64,000 bases of DNA from assembly GCF_000315425.1 (NCBI RefSeq), contig NZ_JH992923.1:781779-845778 (forward strand), given 5' to 3'. Each line of letters starts with the position of its first letter. The first letter of the stretch is position 1. The position numbers and the translations under genes were made by a program. Shown here one piece after another: positions 41,612 through 51,150 of the stretch. The notes beneath the pieces are model-generated. The model was given only the letters and a program-made list of their open reading frames with translations, was not told the origin of the DNA and made no database searches. Origin of the DNA: Massilia timonae CCUG 45783. Lineage in GTDB: Bacteria > Pseudomonadota > Gammaproteobacteria > Burkholderiales > Burkholderiaceae_D.

Positions 41612-44064
41612 GCGCGGTGCTCGAAGAAGCGGTGCGCGCCGCGGGCGGCGCCGCCACGGCTGCCGCGCGCAACGCGCCCGCAGGGTGTTTCCACTGCGGC
41701 TTGCCGGTGCCGCGCGACAGCGCCTGGCAAGCCACGATCGGCGGCGAGGTGCGGCGCATGTGCTGTCCCGGCTGCGCGGCGGCGGCCCAGGCCATCGTCG
41801 ACGGCGGCTTCGCCGACTACTACGCGACCCGCACCGCCTACGCCGCCCAGGCCGACATCGAGGCCGCCAATGCGCCCGAGCTCGACCTGGTCGACGACGG
41901 CGATGCCGACGGCGCGGCCAGCTTCACGGTGGAGGGCATCCGCTGCGCCGCCTGCGTGTGGCTGATCGAGCGCCGCCTGCACGACTTGCCCGGGGTGCTG
42001 GACGTCGGCCTGAACGTGGCCACCGAGCGCCTGTTCGTGCGCTGGGATCCGTCCGGCTGCCGCGCCAGCGCCATCCTGCGCACGCTGCGCGCGATCGGCT
42101 ACGTCGCCTATCCCTACGATGCGCGGCGCCACGGCGAGCAGCTCGAGCGCGCGCGCAAGCAGCTGTTCCGCCAGCTGTTCGTGGCCGGCCTGTCGATGAT
42201 GCAGGTGATGATGTATGCGGTGCCGGTGTACATGGCCGACGAGGGCACGATGGACGCCGCGATGACGGCGCTGATGCACTGGGCCGCGTTGTTCCTGACC
42301 CTGCCGGCGGTGCTGTATTCGGCCCAGCCGTTCTTCAAGGGCGCCTGGCGCGACCTGCGGCGCGGCATGCCGGGCATGGACGTGCCGGTTGCGCTCGGGA
42401 TCGGCGCCGCCTTCGCCGGCAGCCTGCAGGCGCTGGTCACCGGCAATGGCGACGTGTATTTCGATTCGGTGACCATGTTCGTGTTCCTGCTGCTGGGCAG
42501 CCGCTACCTCGAACTGGGCGCGCGCCGCAAGGCGGCCGGCGCGCTCGAGCGCCTGCAGCAGGGCTTGCCGCCGTCGGCGCTGCGCCTGCGCGGCGATCCA
42601 CAGTTGCGTGACACCGAGCTGGTGACGGCCGGCAGCCTGCGGGTGGACGACCTGGTGCTGGTGCGCGCGGGCCAGGCGGCGCCGGCCGACGGCATGATCG
42701 TCGAGGGCGACACCGACGTCGATCTGGCGCTTCTGACCGGCGAGAGCCGCACCCAGCGCCGCGGCGTGGGCGACCTGGTGCCGGGCGGCGCGCTCAATGC
42801 GGGCGGCGCCATCGTGCTGCGCGTGACCTCGACCGCCCATGACAGCACGCTGTCGATGCTGGTGCGGCTGGTCGAGCGCGCGGGGCAGGGCAAGCCGGCG
42901 CTGGCCCTGTGGGCCGACCGGGTGGCGGCCTGGTTCGTGCTCGGCTTGCTGGCGCTGACCGTGCTGGCCTATTTCGCCTGGCTGCAGGTGGACCCTGGCA
43001 AGGCCTGGCAGGTGGCGATCGCGGTGCTGGTGGTGTCCTGCCCGTGCGCGCTGTCGCTGGCCACGCCGACCGCGCTGGCCGCCGCCACCGACCGCCTGTT
43101 GCGGCGCGGCGTGCTGTCGGTGCAGCCGCACACGCTGGAAACCTTCGACCGCGCCACCCATGTGGTGTTCGACAAGACCGGGACGCTCACCCATGGCCGG
43201 CCGGTGCTGCGCCAGACCCTGCCGGTGGGCAGCCTGACCGGGTTCGACTGCCTGCGCATCGCCGCCGCGCTGGAGGCCGACAATCCGCATCCGCTGGCGC
43301 TGGGAATCCGCGAGGCGGTCATCGCATCGCCCGCCGAGGCCGCGCGCGCCGAACGCACGCAGTTCACGATCGGGCAGGGCGTCGAGGGCTGGGTCGATGG
43401 GCGTTACTACCGCCTGGGCAACGTCGCCTGGGTCGCCGGCGTGGCCGGCGGCGTGGCGCGCGTGGCGGCGCCGGTGGGCGCCACCTCGGTCTGGCTCGGC
43501 AGCAGCGAAGGCTGGCTGGCGCGCTTCGACCTGGCCGACGGCCTGCGGGCCGACGCCGCCGAGGTGGTGCGCCGCATCCGCGCCAGCGGCAAGACGGTGA
43601 TCCTGCTCAGCGGCGACGAGCAGCATGCGGCGCAGGCCGTGGCGGCCCGCCTGGGCATCTCGACCGCCATCGGCGGCAAGCTGCCGCAGGAGAAGCTGGC
43701 CTATGTACGGCGCCTGCAGCAGGATGGCGCGATCGTGGCGATGGTCGGCGACGGCATCAACGACGCGGCAGTGCTGCGCGGGGCCGACGTCTCGTTCGCG
43801 ATGGGGCGCGGGGCCGAACTGGCGCAGCTGCATGCCGACGGGGTGCTGATGGGCGACAGCCTGGCGCCGCTGGCCGACACCCTGGACACGGCGCGCCGCA
43901 CGCTGGCGGTGATCCGCCAGAACCTGGCCTGGGCCACGGTCTACAACGTGGCGGCGATTCCGGCGGCGGCGACGGGGTTGTTGAATCCCTGGCTGGCGGG
44001 GATCGGCATGGCGGCCAGCTCGGCCGTGGTCGTGCTCAATGCGCTGCGCTTGCGAAGGGATTAG
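41608..44064 (+). CDS. ccoI: Copper-translocating P1B-type ATPase for cbb3 oxidase assembly
   Basis: The 818-residue protein has an N-terminal Cys-rich segment (AGCFHCGLPVP, MCCPGCAAAAQAIVDGG), a heavy-metal-associated domain with GIRCAACVWLIE, eight predicted helices, the metal channel motif SCPCALSLATP, phosphorylation loop FDKTGTLTHG, the HP motif in DNPHPLAL and hinge GDGINDAAVL. This is the FixI/CcoI group, which exports Cu+ to the periplasm to supply the CuB site of cbb3 oxidase. It overlaps the TauE/SafE gene and is followed after 2 bases by ccoS. Confidence 0.95.
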   Translation: MSAVLEEAVRAAGGAATAAARNAPAGCFHCGLPVPRDSAWQATIGGEVRRMCCPGCAAAAQAIVDGGFADYYATRTAYAAQADIEAANAPELDLVDDGDADGAASFTVEGIRCAACVWLIERRLHDLPGVLDVGLNVATERLFVRWDPSGCRASAILRTLRAIGYVAYPYDARRHGEQLERARKQLFRQLFVAGLSMMQVMMYAVPVYMADEGTMDAAMTALMHWAALFLTLPAVLYSAQPFFKGAWRDLRRGMPGMDVPVALGIGAAFAGSLQALVTGNGDVYFDSVTMFVFLLLGSRYLELGARRKAAGALERLQQGLPPSALRLRGDPQLRDTELVTAGSLRVDDLVLVRAGQAAPADGMIVEGDTDVDLALLTGESRTQRRGVGDLVPGGALNAGGAIVLRVTSTAHDSTLSMLVRLVERAGQGKPALALWADRVAAWFVLGLLALTVLAYFAWLQVDPGKAWQVAIAVLVVSCPCALSLATPTALAAATDRLLRRGVLSVQPHTLETFDRATHVVFDKTGTLTHGRPVLRQTLPVGSLTGFDCLRIAAALEADNPHPLALGIREAVIASPAEAARAERTQFTIGQGVEGWVDGRYYRLGNVAWVAGVAGGVARVAAPVGATSVWLGSSEGWLARFDLADGLRADAAEVVRRIRASGKTVILLSGDEQHAAQAVAARLGISTAIGGKLPQEKLAYVRRLQQDGAIVAMVGDGINDAAVLRGADVSFAMGRGAELAQLHADGVLMGDSLAPLADTLDTARRTLAVIRQNLAWATVYNVAAIPAAATGLLNPWLAGIGMAASSAVVVLNALRLRRD

Positions 44065-44066
44065 CG

Positions 44067-44210
44067 ATGGAAGCCTTGTATTTGCTGGTGCCGCTCAGCG
44101 TGCTGGTGGTGGGGGTGGCCTTGTGGGTGTTCTTCGGGGCGGCCGAGAGCGGGCAGTTCGACGATCTGGAAGGGCCGGCGTATCGCGTCTTGCAGGATGA
44201 CGATCGGTAG
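44067..44210 (+). CDS. ccoS: cbb3 oxidase assembly protein CcoS
   Basis: The 47-residue protein begins MEALYLLVPLSVLVVGVALW, a single membrane helix, then FFGAAESGQFDDLEGPAYRV, the invariant CcoS motif in which Gln-Phe-Asp-Asp-Leu is diagnostic. It is needed to insert cofactors into the cbb3 catalytic subunit. It starts 2 bases after the ccoI stop. A hairpin with arms GGGTCGG and CCGACCC (44210-44234) follows but lacks a T-run. Confidence 0.95.
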   Translation: MEALYLLVPLSVLVVGVALWVFFGAAESGQFDDLEGPAYRVLQDDDR

Positions 44211-44246
44211 GGTCGGAGGCATGGCCGCCGACCCCGCGACGACGGA

Positions 44247-44645
44247 TCACATCGTTGGTCCGCGCCCGGTGTGGGTTTCCTTCTCGATGCGGTCCTGGCA
44301 TTCGATGCAGGTGCGCACCGTCGGCGTGGCCAGCAGGCGCCCGTCCGGAATCTCGCGGCCGCACGACTCGCAGATGCCGGCGCCGCCGGCCTCGAGCTTG
44401 CCGAGGGCGACGTCGATCTCGTGCAGCGTGTTCGCATCGTGTTCGGCCAGGTGGGCCTGGTCGTGGCTGATCATCTCGGCGGTCACGCGGTCGTCGCCCG
44501 GCACCTCATGTGCGAGCGGGCCGATCTGCGGAGCGTCACCCTCGTCGGCCGTGGTGCGCGAACGAACGGCGCCGAGCAGGTCTTCGCGCGCCTGGTGTAG
44601 GCGCTTGGACATTTCTTCGTGAACGGATTGGGAAAGAGGCGGCAT
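44247..44645 (-). CDS. DksA/TraR-family C4 zinc-finger protein
   Basis: This 132-residue protein has an N-terminal coiled coil and a C-terminal four-Cys zinc finger (CESCGREIPDGRLLATPTVR followed by CIEC). It is shorter than DksA proper and carries an acidic/His-rich centre. DksA-like proteins enter the secondary channel of RNA polymerase; small relatives can work without ppGpp. It is convergent with ccoS and divergent from ccoN, so it interrupts the cco cluster. AGGAA precedes the ATG at 44645. Confidence 0.85.
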   Translation of the reverse strand: MPPLSQSVHEEMSKRLHQAREDLLGAVRSRTTADEGDAPQIGPLAHEVPGDDRVTAEMISHDQAHLAEHDANTLHEIDVALGKLEAGGAGICESCGREIPDGRLLATPTVRTCIECQDRIEKETHTGRGPTM

Positions 44646-44819
44646 AGCGATTCCTTATTGGTGAGTGAGGAAAAGCCCCCCGGACTGTGGCGGGCCGTCT
44701 AGTTTTGGACCTGATTCATCTCAAAACGATGCCCATGGAATCGTGGAAGAAAGCGTCGCAGCTCAGCGCACAACAGGCTACGACAGACGTTCCCCATACT
44801 CTATCCATCAAGGAACATT

Positions 44820-44833
44820 TTGATACACATCAA
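44820..44833. promoter_or_regulatory. FNR/ANR box of the ccoNOQP operon
   Basis: TTGATACACATCAA is an exact match to TTGAT-N4-ATCAA, 68-81 bases before the ccoN TTG start. cbb3 operons of other proteobacteria are activated by FNR/ANR at such sites. The -10 element is not obvious in the G+C-richer DNA that follows. Confidence 0.8.
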
Positions 44834-44900
44834 GGATTTTTAAGGTTCGTAAACGCACACTCCTGGCTGTCACTACATCGTGTCATTTCAGGAGAGCATC

Positions 44901-46361
44901 TTGGACAGCAGTCTAAACTATAACTACAAGATCGTGCGCCAGTTTGCCATTGCGACCGTGGTCTGGGGCGTGATCGGCATGGCGGCAGGGGTGTTCATCG
45001 CGGCCCAGCTGGCCTGGCCCGCGCTCAACTTCGACATCCCATGGCTCAGCTACGGACGCCTGCGTCCGCTGCATACCAATGCGGTCATTTTCGCCTTCGG
45101 CATCTGCGGCCTGTTCGCCACCTCGTACTACGTGGTGCAGCGCACCTGCCAGGTGCGCCTGTTCTCCGACAAGCTGGCCGCGTTCACCTTTTGGGGCTGG
45201 CAGGCGGTGCTGCTGTGCGCCGCGGTCACGCTGCCGATGGGCTTCACGCGCGGCAAGGAATACGCCGAACTCGAATGGCCGATCGCGATCCTGATCGCCA
45301 TCGTCTGGGTCGCCTACGCCGTGGTGTTCTTCGGCACCCTCGTCAAGCGCAAGGTCAAGCACATCTACGTCGCCAACTGGTTCTTCGGCGCCTTCATCCT
45401 GGCGGTCGCCATCCTGCACATCGTGAACGGCATGACGTCGCCAGCCTCGTTGATGAAATCGTATTCGGTGTACTCGGGCGTGCAGGACGCCATGATCCAG
45501 TGGTGGTACGGCCATAACGCGGTCGGCTTCATCCTCACCGCCGGCTACCTGGGCATGGTCTATTACTTCATTCCAAAGCAGGCCGAGCGTCCGGTGTACT
45601 CGTACCGCCTGTCGATCGTGCACTTCTGGGCCCTGATCTTCACCTATATGTGGGCCGGTCCGCACCACCTGCACTACACCGCGCTGCCCGACTGGACCCA
45701 ATCGCTGGGCATGGTGTTCTCGATCATCCTGCTGGCGCCGTCGTGGGGCGGCATGATCAACGGGATCATGACCCTGTCGGGCGCCTGGCACAAGCTGCGC
45801 TCCGATCCGCTGCTGAAATTCATGATCGTCTCGCTGTCGTTCTACGGCATGGCCACCTTCGAGGGTCCGATGATGTCGATCAAGACCATCAACGCCCTGT
45901 CGCACTACACCGACTGGACCGTCGCCCACGTCCACGCCGGCGCCCTGGGCTGGGTCGGCTTCATCACCATGGGCTCGATCTACTACATCATCCCGCGCGT
46001 CGCCGGCAAGAAGCAGATGCACAGCGTCGCCATGGTCGAAACGCATTTTTGGGTCGCCACCATCGGCGTCGTCCTCTACATCGCCTCGATGTGGATCGCC
46101 GGCGTGATGCAGGGCCTGATGTGGCGCGCGGTGAATGCCGACGGCACCCTGACCTATACCTTCGCCGAAAGCGTCAAGGCCACCTGGCCCTACTACGTGA
46201 TCCGCGTGACGGGCGGCGCCCTGTACCTGTGCGGCATGGTGCTGATGGCCTGGAACACCTGGATGACGATGCGCGGCACGAAGAGCGTCGACGTCCCGAT
46301 CCCGGTCGGGCCGAAGAATCCGCGCGGCGTGGTTGACGCCGAGCATGTCGTCCCAGCCTAA
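44901..46361 (+). CDS. ccoN: cbb3-type cytochrome c oxidase subunit I
   Basis: This 486-residue catalytic subunit carries two b-type haems and CuB. Twelve membrane helices are visible, with haem and copper ligands in [34 protein letters not shown] and the late [19 protein letters not shown]. The start is TTG 44901, supported by CAGGAGAG ending 4 bases upstream and by homologous N-termini of the form [19 protein letters not shown] at 44880 in the same frame would place that ribosome site inside the gene. First gene of ccoNOQP. Confidence 0.96.
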   Translation: MDSSLNYNYKIVRQFAIATVVWGVIGMAAGVFIAAQLAWPALNFDIPWLSYGRLRPLHTNAVIFAFGICGLFATSYYVVQRTCQVRLFSDKLAAFTFWGWQAVLLCAAVTLPMGFTRGKEYAELEWPIAILIAIVWVAYAVVFFGTLVKRKVKHIYVANWFFGAFILAVAILHIVNGMTSPASLMKSYSVYSGVQDAMIQWWYGHNAVGFILTAGYLGMVYYFIPKQAERPVYSYRLSIVHFWALIFTYMWAGPHHLHYTALPDWTQSLGMVFSIILLAPSWGGMINGIMTLSGAWHKLRSDPLLKFMIVSLSFYGMATFEGPMMSIKTINALSHYTDWTVAHVHAGALGWVGFITMGSIYYIIPRVAGKKQMHSVAMVETHFWVATIGVVLYIASMWIAGVMQGLMWRAVNADGTLTYTFAESVKATWPYYVIRVTGGALYLCGMVLMAWNTWMTMRGTKSVDVPIPVGPKNPRGVVDAEHVVPA

Positions 46362-46379
46362 AGAAACCAGGAGTCTGCA

Positions 46380-46994
46380 ATGAAATTCACCCATGAGTGG
46401 ATCGAGAAGAATGTGTGGCTGCTGATCGGCCTCGTCCTGCTGGTCATCTCCTTCGGCGGCCTGGTCGAGATCGTGCCGCTGTTCTTCCAGAAGTCGACCA
46501 CCGAACCGGTCGCCGGCCTGAAACCCTATTCGCCGCTGCGCCTGGCCGGCCGCGACGTCTACATCCGCGAGGGCTGCTACGGCTGCCACTCGCAGATGAT
46601 CCGGCCGCTGCGCGCCGAGACCGAGCGCTATGGCCACTACTCGGTGGCCGGCGAGTCGGTCTACGAGCACCCGTTCCAGTGGGGCTCCAAGCGCACCGGC
46701 CCCGACCTGGCGCGCGTGGGCGGCCGCTACAGCGACGAATGGCACCGCACCCACCTCGACAATCCGCGCGACGTGGTGCCCGAATCGAACATGCCGGCCT
46801 ATCCGTGGCTGGCCACGACCAAGCTGGTCCCGGCCGAGATCATGCCGAAGATGCGCGCGCTGCGGCGCGTCGGGGTGCCCTATACCGACGCGGAGATCGC
46901 GGAAGCACCGAAAGACCTGGTCGACAAGACCGAGCAGGACGCGCTGGTCGCCTACCTGCAGGGCCTGGGCACCCAGATCAAGACGAGGAACTGA
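46380..46994 (+). CDS. ccoO: cbb3-type cytochrome c oxidase subunit II (mono-haem cytochrome c)
   Basis: The 204-residue protein has one N-terminal membrane helix ([20 protein letters not shown]), then a periplasmic cytochrome c domain with the haem motif in [15 protein letters not shown] and the Met ligand in [11 protein letters not shown]. It takes electrons from CcoP to CcoN. AGGAG precedes the ATG, 18 bases after ccoN. Confidence 0.96.
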   Translation: MKFTHEWIEKNVWLLIGLVLLVISFGGLVEIVPLFFQKSTTEPVAGLKPYSPLRLAGRDVYIREGCYGCHSQMIRPLRAETERYGHYSVAGESVYEHPFQWGSKRTGPDLARVGGRYSDEWHRTHLDNPRDVVPESNMPAYPWLATTKLVPAEIMPKMRALRRVGVPYTDAEIAEAPKDLVDKTEQDALVAYLQGLGTQIKTRN

Positions 46995-46995
46995 G

Positions 46996-47166
46996 ATGGC
47001 AATCCAACAGATATTCGACGACGCCAGCAGCGTCATGACCGTGATCAGCTTCGCGACCTTCATGGGCATCGTGGGCTGGACCTACCTGCTGCACAAGGGC
47101 AGCGATTTCGACGCGGCGGCGCGGCTGCCGTTCGCGGACGGCGCCGACCAGGGCGAGGAGCATTGA
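46996..47166 (+). CDS. ccoQ: cbb3 oxidase subunit CcoQ
   Basis: This 56-residue single-helix protein (VMTVISFATFMGIVGWTYLL) lies between ccoO and ccoP, one base after the ccoO stop, ending DGADQGEEH. CcoQ (FixQ) stabilises the oxidase complex. Sequence conservation is low in this family, so the assignment rests mainly on size, helix and position. Confidence 0.9.
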   Translation: MAIQQIFDDASSVMTVISFATFMGIVGWTYLLHKGSDFDAAARLPFADGADQGEEH

Positions 47167-47167
47167 C

Positions 47168-48124
47168 ATGGCCGACTTCTTCAACGACTTCTGGCATTAC
47201 TACGTCGCGGTGATCACGGTCCTGTCGATCGCCGGCTGCGCCATCCTGCTATGGTCGCAGTCCAAGTTCAAGGTCAGGCTCGACGCCGCCGGCAAACCGG
47301 AGATGACCACCGGCCACGTGTGGGACGAAGACCTCACGGAGCTCAACACGCCGATGCCGCGCTGGTGGATCGTGCTGTTCTGGCTGTCGATCCTGTTCGC
47401 CGCCGCCTACCTGGTCATGTACCCGGGCCTGGGCGCCTGGCGCGGCACCGTGGGCTGGAACCAGGTGAGCGAGTACCAGGCCGAGCTGAAGCAGGCGAAG
47501 CTCGAGTATGGCCCGTTGTTCGAACAGTACAGGAAGCTCGACCTGAAGGCCGTGGCCGCAGACCCGCAGGCCCACGCGATCGGCGAGCGCCTGTTCCTGA
47601 CCTACTGCTCGCAATGCCACGGCTCGGATGCGCGCGGCAGCAAGGGCTTCCCGAACCTGGCTGACGCCGACTGGCTGCACGGCGGCGAGCCGGAGGTCAT
47701 CAAGACCACGATCATGAGCGGCCGCACCGGCATGATGCCGCCGATGGGCGCGGCGCTGGGCTCGGACAAGGACGTCGAGAGCGTGGCCCACTACGTGCGC
47801 TCGCTGTCCGGCCTGTCGGCCGATCCAATCAAGGTCGCCTTCGGCAAGCCGAAGTTCGCCACCTGCGTGGCCTGCCACGGCGCCGACGGCAAGGGCAATG
47901 CGATGCTGGGCGCGCCGAACCTGGCCGACAAGACCTGGCTCTATGGCGGCAGCGTCGAGACCGTGATGGAGACGATCCGCAAGGGCCGCACCAACACCAT
48001 GCCGGCCTTCGGCGACTTCCTGGGCGAAGAGAAGGTCCACGTGCTGGCGGCCTATGTGTGGAGCCTGTCGAATCCGACCTCACCGGCGTCAAGCATTCCC
48101 ACGAAAGCGACGGCAGCAAAATGA
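47168..48124 (+). CDS. ccoP: cbb3-type cytochrome c oxidase subunit III (di-haem cytochrome c)
   Basis: The 318-residue protein has two N-terminal helices, one of them WWIVLFWLSILFAAAYLVMY, and two cytochrome c domains with haem motifs YCSQCHGSDARG and CVACHGADGKGN and later Met ligands. It accepts electrons from soluble cytochrome c and passes them to CcoO. It starts 1 base after ccoQ with GAGGAG upstream. Its stop overlaps the ccoG start (ATGA at 48121-48124). Confidence 0.96.
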   Translation: MADFFNDFWHYYVAVITVLSIAGCAILLWSQSKFKVRLDAAGKPEMTTGHVWDEDLTELNTPMPRWWIVLFWLSILFAAAYLVMYPGLGAWRGTVGWNQVSEYQAELKQAKLEYGPLFEQYRKLDLKAVAADPQAHAIGERLFLTYCSQCHGSDARGSKGFPNLADADWLHGGEPEVIKTTIMSGRTGMMPPMGAALGSDKDVESVAHYVRSLSGLSADPIKVAFGKPKFATCVACHGADGKGNAMLGAPNLADKTWLYGGSVETVMETIRKGRTNTMPAFGDFLGEEKVHVLAAYVWSLSNPTSPASSIPTKATAAK

Positions 48125-49530
48125 CAGACCCTGCTGGAGCGCCGCGCGAAGCGATCGTCCGCATGTACGCCGCGCGGGAAGACATCTTCCCGCGCGAGAT
48201 CGAGGGACGCTACGCCACGCTGCGCTGGGCCTGCGTCTGGCTGACGCAGATCCTGTTCTACGGCCTGCCGTGGTTGAACATGAACGGCCGCCAGGCCGTC
48301 CTGTTCGACCTGGCCAGCCGCAAGTTTTACCTGGCAGGCATGGTGTTCTGGCCGCAGGACTTCATCTACCTGGCGGCGCTGCTGATCGTGTGCGCCTATG
48401 GCCTGTTCCTGGTCACCGCGGTAGCGGGCCGCGTCTGGTGCGGCTTCGCCTGCCCGCAGACGGTCTACACCGAGATCTTCCTGTGGATCGAACGCAAGAT
48501 CGAAGGCTCGCGCAGCAGCCAGCTGCGGCTCGCGCGCCAGCCGTGGAATGCCGAAAAGATCTCCAGGCGCGGCGCCAAGCACCTGTCGTGGGGCGCGGTC
48601 GCGCTCTGGACCGGCTTCACGTTCGTCGGCTACTTCGCCCCGATCCGCTCGCTGGGCGGCGAAATCGCGGCCTTCGGCCTGGGGCCGTGGGAAACCTTCT
48701 GGATCCTGTTCTACTCTCTCGCCACCTACGGCAACGCCGGCTGGCTGCGCGAGCAGGTCTGCAAGTACATGTGCCCGTATGCGCGCTTCCAGAGCGCGAT
48801 GTTCGACCAGGACACGCTGATCGTCACCTACGACGCCGAACGCGGCGAGCCGCGCAGCGGCCGCAGGAAGGGCGAAGCGCAGGCGCGCGCCGGCAACAGC
48901 GGCGACTGCATCGACTGCAGCCTGTGCGTGCAGGTGTGCCCGACCGGCATCGACATCCGCAAGGGCTTGCAATATGAGTGCATCGGCTGCGCCGCCTGCG
49001 TCGACGCCTGCAATATCGTGATGGACAAGGTCAGCAAACCGCGCGGCCTGATCCGCTATGCGACCGAGAACGGCCTGGTGCAAAAGCTCGGCGCGCTCGA
49101 GATCCGGCGCCGCATGCTGCGTCCGCGCGTGCTGGTCTACGGCGCGGTGCTGGCCATGCTGGTGGCGGCGATGGGCACGTCGCTGGCGCTGCGCAATCCG
49201 CTCAAGCTGGACGTGATCCGCGACCGCGGCTCGATGGGGCGCGAAGTCGAGGATGGCCGCATCGAGAACGTCTACCGGCTGCAGGTGATGAACACGAGCG
49301 AAGCGCCGCAGACGCTGCGGGTGAGCGTGAGCGGCATTCCCTCGGCCACGGTGGTGGACGACGGCGCCATCGCAATGGAAGGCGCCACCACGCGCGCGGT
49401 GCCGGTGCGGGTGCGCGTCGACCCGGGCGCCGGCAAGCCGGGGTCGAACAGGATCGAATTCACTGTGCGCTCGGTGGGCGATCCGGACCTGAGCGTGAGC
49501 GAAGGGGCGGCCTTTATTGTACCTAAATGA
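48121..49530 (+). CDS. ccoG: Ferredoxin-like membrane protein CcoG (cupric reductase for cbb3 assembly)
   Basis: The protein has 469 residues from ATG 48121, coupled to the ccoP stop; a GTG at 48058 would add 21 residues overlapping ccoP and is less likely. It has several membrane helices in the first half (with VWCGFACPQTVYTEIF and VCKYMCPYARFQSAMFDQ), two [4Fe-4S] clusters in CIDCSLCVQVCPTGIDI and CIGCAACVDACN, one more helix near 340, and a C-terminal Ig-like periplasmic domain. CcoG/RdxA proteins reduce copper for delivery to cbb3 oxidase. Confidence 0.95.
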   Translation: MTDPAGAPREAIVRMYAAREDIFPREIEGRYATLRWACVWLTQILFYGLPWLNMNGRQAVLFDLASRKFYLAGMVFWPQDFIYLAALLIVCAYGLFLVTAVAGRVWCGFACPQTVYTEIFLWIERKIEGSRSSQLRLARQPWNAEKISRRGAKHLSWGAVALWTGFTFVGYFAPIRSLGGEIAAFGLGPWETFWILFYSLATYGNAGWLREQVCKYMCPYARFQSAMFDQDTLIVTYDAERGEPRSGRRKGEAQARAGNSGDCIDCSLCVQVCPTGIDIRKGLQYECIGCAACVDACNIVMDKVSKPRGLIRYATENGLVQKLGALEIRRRMLRPRVLVYGAVLAMLVAAMGTSLALRNPLKLDVIRDRGSMGREVEDGRIENVYRLQVMNTSEAPQTLRVSVSGIPSATVVDDGAIAMEGATTRAVPVRVRVDPGAGKPGSNRIEFTVRSVGDPDLSVSEGAAFIVPK

Positions 49531-49569
49531 GCGTTCCGAAGTGAGGCCGATATGAGCAAGGAGAAGGAT

Positions 49570-50106
49570 ATGCAAGCGACCAACCCCAACTTCCCGCAGC
49601 AGGCGGCGCCGTGGTACAGGCACCGCTGGCCGTGGTTCCTGATGATCGGTCCGGTGGCCGTGATGATCGCCACCGGCGTCTCGGCCTGGCTCGGCGCGCA
49701 GCAGCCGGACGCGATGGTGGTGGCCGACTACTACAAGCAGGGCAAGGCCATCAACCAGGACTTGCGGCGCGACCGCGTCGCCACCGAGCTGCTGCTTTCC
49801 TTCGAGGCCAGCCACGATGCGCAGGCGGGGCGCCTGAACGGACGCCTGGCCAGCGGCGGCCAGCCGGTGGTGGCGCCATTCCACATCCGGCTGGCGCATC
49901 CGACCCTGCCGGAGCGCGACCTGGCGCTGGAGGCGCTGCCCGATGCGCAGGGCCGCTTCTCGGCCACGCTGCCGATCCTGGAGGCGACCCACTGGCAGGT
50001 GGTGGTGGAGGGCGCGGCGCGCGACTGGCGCCTGGCGCGCAGCTGGAGTCCGGCGAAGCAGGCGCTCTTGATAATCGAGGCCGACGCTAGCCCAGACGCG
50101 CGATGA
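49570..50106 (+). CDS. ccoH: FixH/CcoH-family assembly protein
   Basis: The protein has 178 residues from ATG 49570, preceded by AAGGAGAAGG; an ATG 18 bases upstream is possible. It has one membrane helix (WPWFLMIGPVAVMIATGV) and a periplasmic domain with DYYKQGKAINQDLRRD, the FixH family mark. It interacts with the cbb3 subunits and the copper ATPase during assembly. Last gene of the ccoNOQP-GH operon; its end overlaps the convergent transporter gene by 20 bases. Confidence 0.92.
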   Translation: MQATNPNFPQQAAPWYRHRWPWFLMIGPVAVMIATGVSAWLGAQQPDAMVVADYYKQGKAINQDLRRDRVATELLLSFEASHDAQAGRLNGRLASGGQPVVAPFHIRLAHPTLPERDLALEALPDAQGRFSATLPILEATHWQVVVEGAARDWRLARSWSPAKQALLIIEADASPDAR

Positions 50107-51037
50107 GGCGCACGTAGACCAGCTCCGCGATCAGCTCGACCAGCGTCTGCGTCACGATGATCGCCGGCAGCAGCGGCACCGCGCCCGGCACGGCCAGCGC
50201 CAGCGGCAGTACCACCAGCGAGTTGCGGGTGGCGCCGCTGAAGGCGACCGCGCGGCCGGCGGGCGCAGCGAGTCGGAACAGGCGCGCCACCAGCCAGCCG
50301 GCGGGCGGGGCCAGCAGCGCGAAGGCGGCATAGACGGGCGCCACCCGCAGCGCCGCATCGAGCGCCTGGCCGAGCTGCGGAAGCACCGACGCCACCACGA
50401 TGAACAGCACCAGCGCCGTGGCCGGCACCGGCAGCAGGCCAAGGATTGTCGACGCACGTGCGCCGGCCTGGCTGCGTGCGGCCCAGAGCTGCAGCGCGAC
50501 CGCCAATAGCAACGGCGCGGCGATCAGCCACACGAAAGCGTCGATGAAGGGGCCAGGCTGGACCAGGCCGGCCGCATCATCGCCGAGCAGGATGCGCAGG
50601 TACAGCGGCAGCATCAGCATCTGGGCGACCAGCAGGACGGGCGTCGCCGCCAGCAGCAGGCGCGCATCGGCGCGGCCGAGGTGGGAAAAGGTGACCACGT
50701 AGTCGATGCAGGGCGCCAGCAGCACCAGCAGGACTCCCAGCCGAATCAGCGGATCGCCTGGCACGAAGGGCAGCAGGCCGGCGACCAGCAACGGGATCAC
50801 GGCGAAGTTGGTCACCAGCAGCGCGCCCAGGAAGCGCGTGTGGGTAAAGGCGCGTCCCAGTTCGGCCAGCGGCACCTGCAGGAAGGTCACGAACAGCATG
50901 AAGGCCAGGGCAGGGTTGACCGCGGGCTTCAGGGCCGTGGTCCCCGGCAGCGCCAGCGCTGCCAGCGCGGCCAACGCCACCGTCGCGAAATAGATGCCGA
51001 TCTGCTTGTTTTCGAGCTTGTCCCGGATGTGCTGCAT
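50087..51037 (-). CDS. Bile acid:Na+ symporter / ACR3-like transporter
   Basis: The protein has 316 residues from ATG 51037, with about nine or ten membrane helices. Family-like segments are NPALAFMLFVTFLQVPLAEL, VLLVLLAPCIDYVVTFSHLG with a conserved Cys, and SGATRNSLVVLPLALA. The Cys in LAPCIDYV and the helix pattern recall the ACR3 arsenite exporters within this superfamily, but no ars genes are nearby. The substrate is not determined. It is convergent with ccoH and divergent from a small membrane-protein gene. Confidence 0.85.
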   Translation of the reverse strand: MQHIRDKLENKQIGIYFATVALAALAALALPGTTALKPAVNPALAFMLFVTFLQVPLAELGRAFTHTRFLGALLVTNFAVIPLLVAGLLPFVPGDPLIRLGVLLVLLAPCIDYVVTFSHLGRADARLLLAATPVLLVAQMLMLPLYLRILLGDDAAGLVQPGPFIDAFVWLIAAPLLLAVALQLWAARSQAGARASTILGLLPVPATALVLFIVVASVLPQLGQALDAALRVAPVYAAFALLAPPAGWLVARLFRLAAPAGRAVAFSGATRNSLVVLPLALAVPGAVPLLPAIIVTQTLVELIAELVYVRLIARLG

Positions 51038-51150
51038 GCGGTGTGGTCGCTTTCTTCGTGGAGGCCAAGCCGGCATTATACGGAGCGCGCACCTGCCCCG
51101 AGATGGTCGTGAGGTAAGATGCCGCCCAATGCGATTCATCGGGAGTGCAA

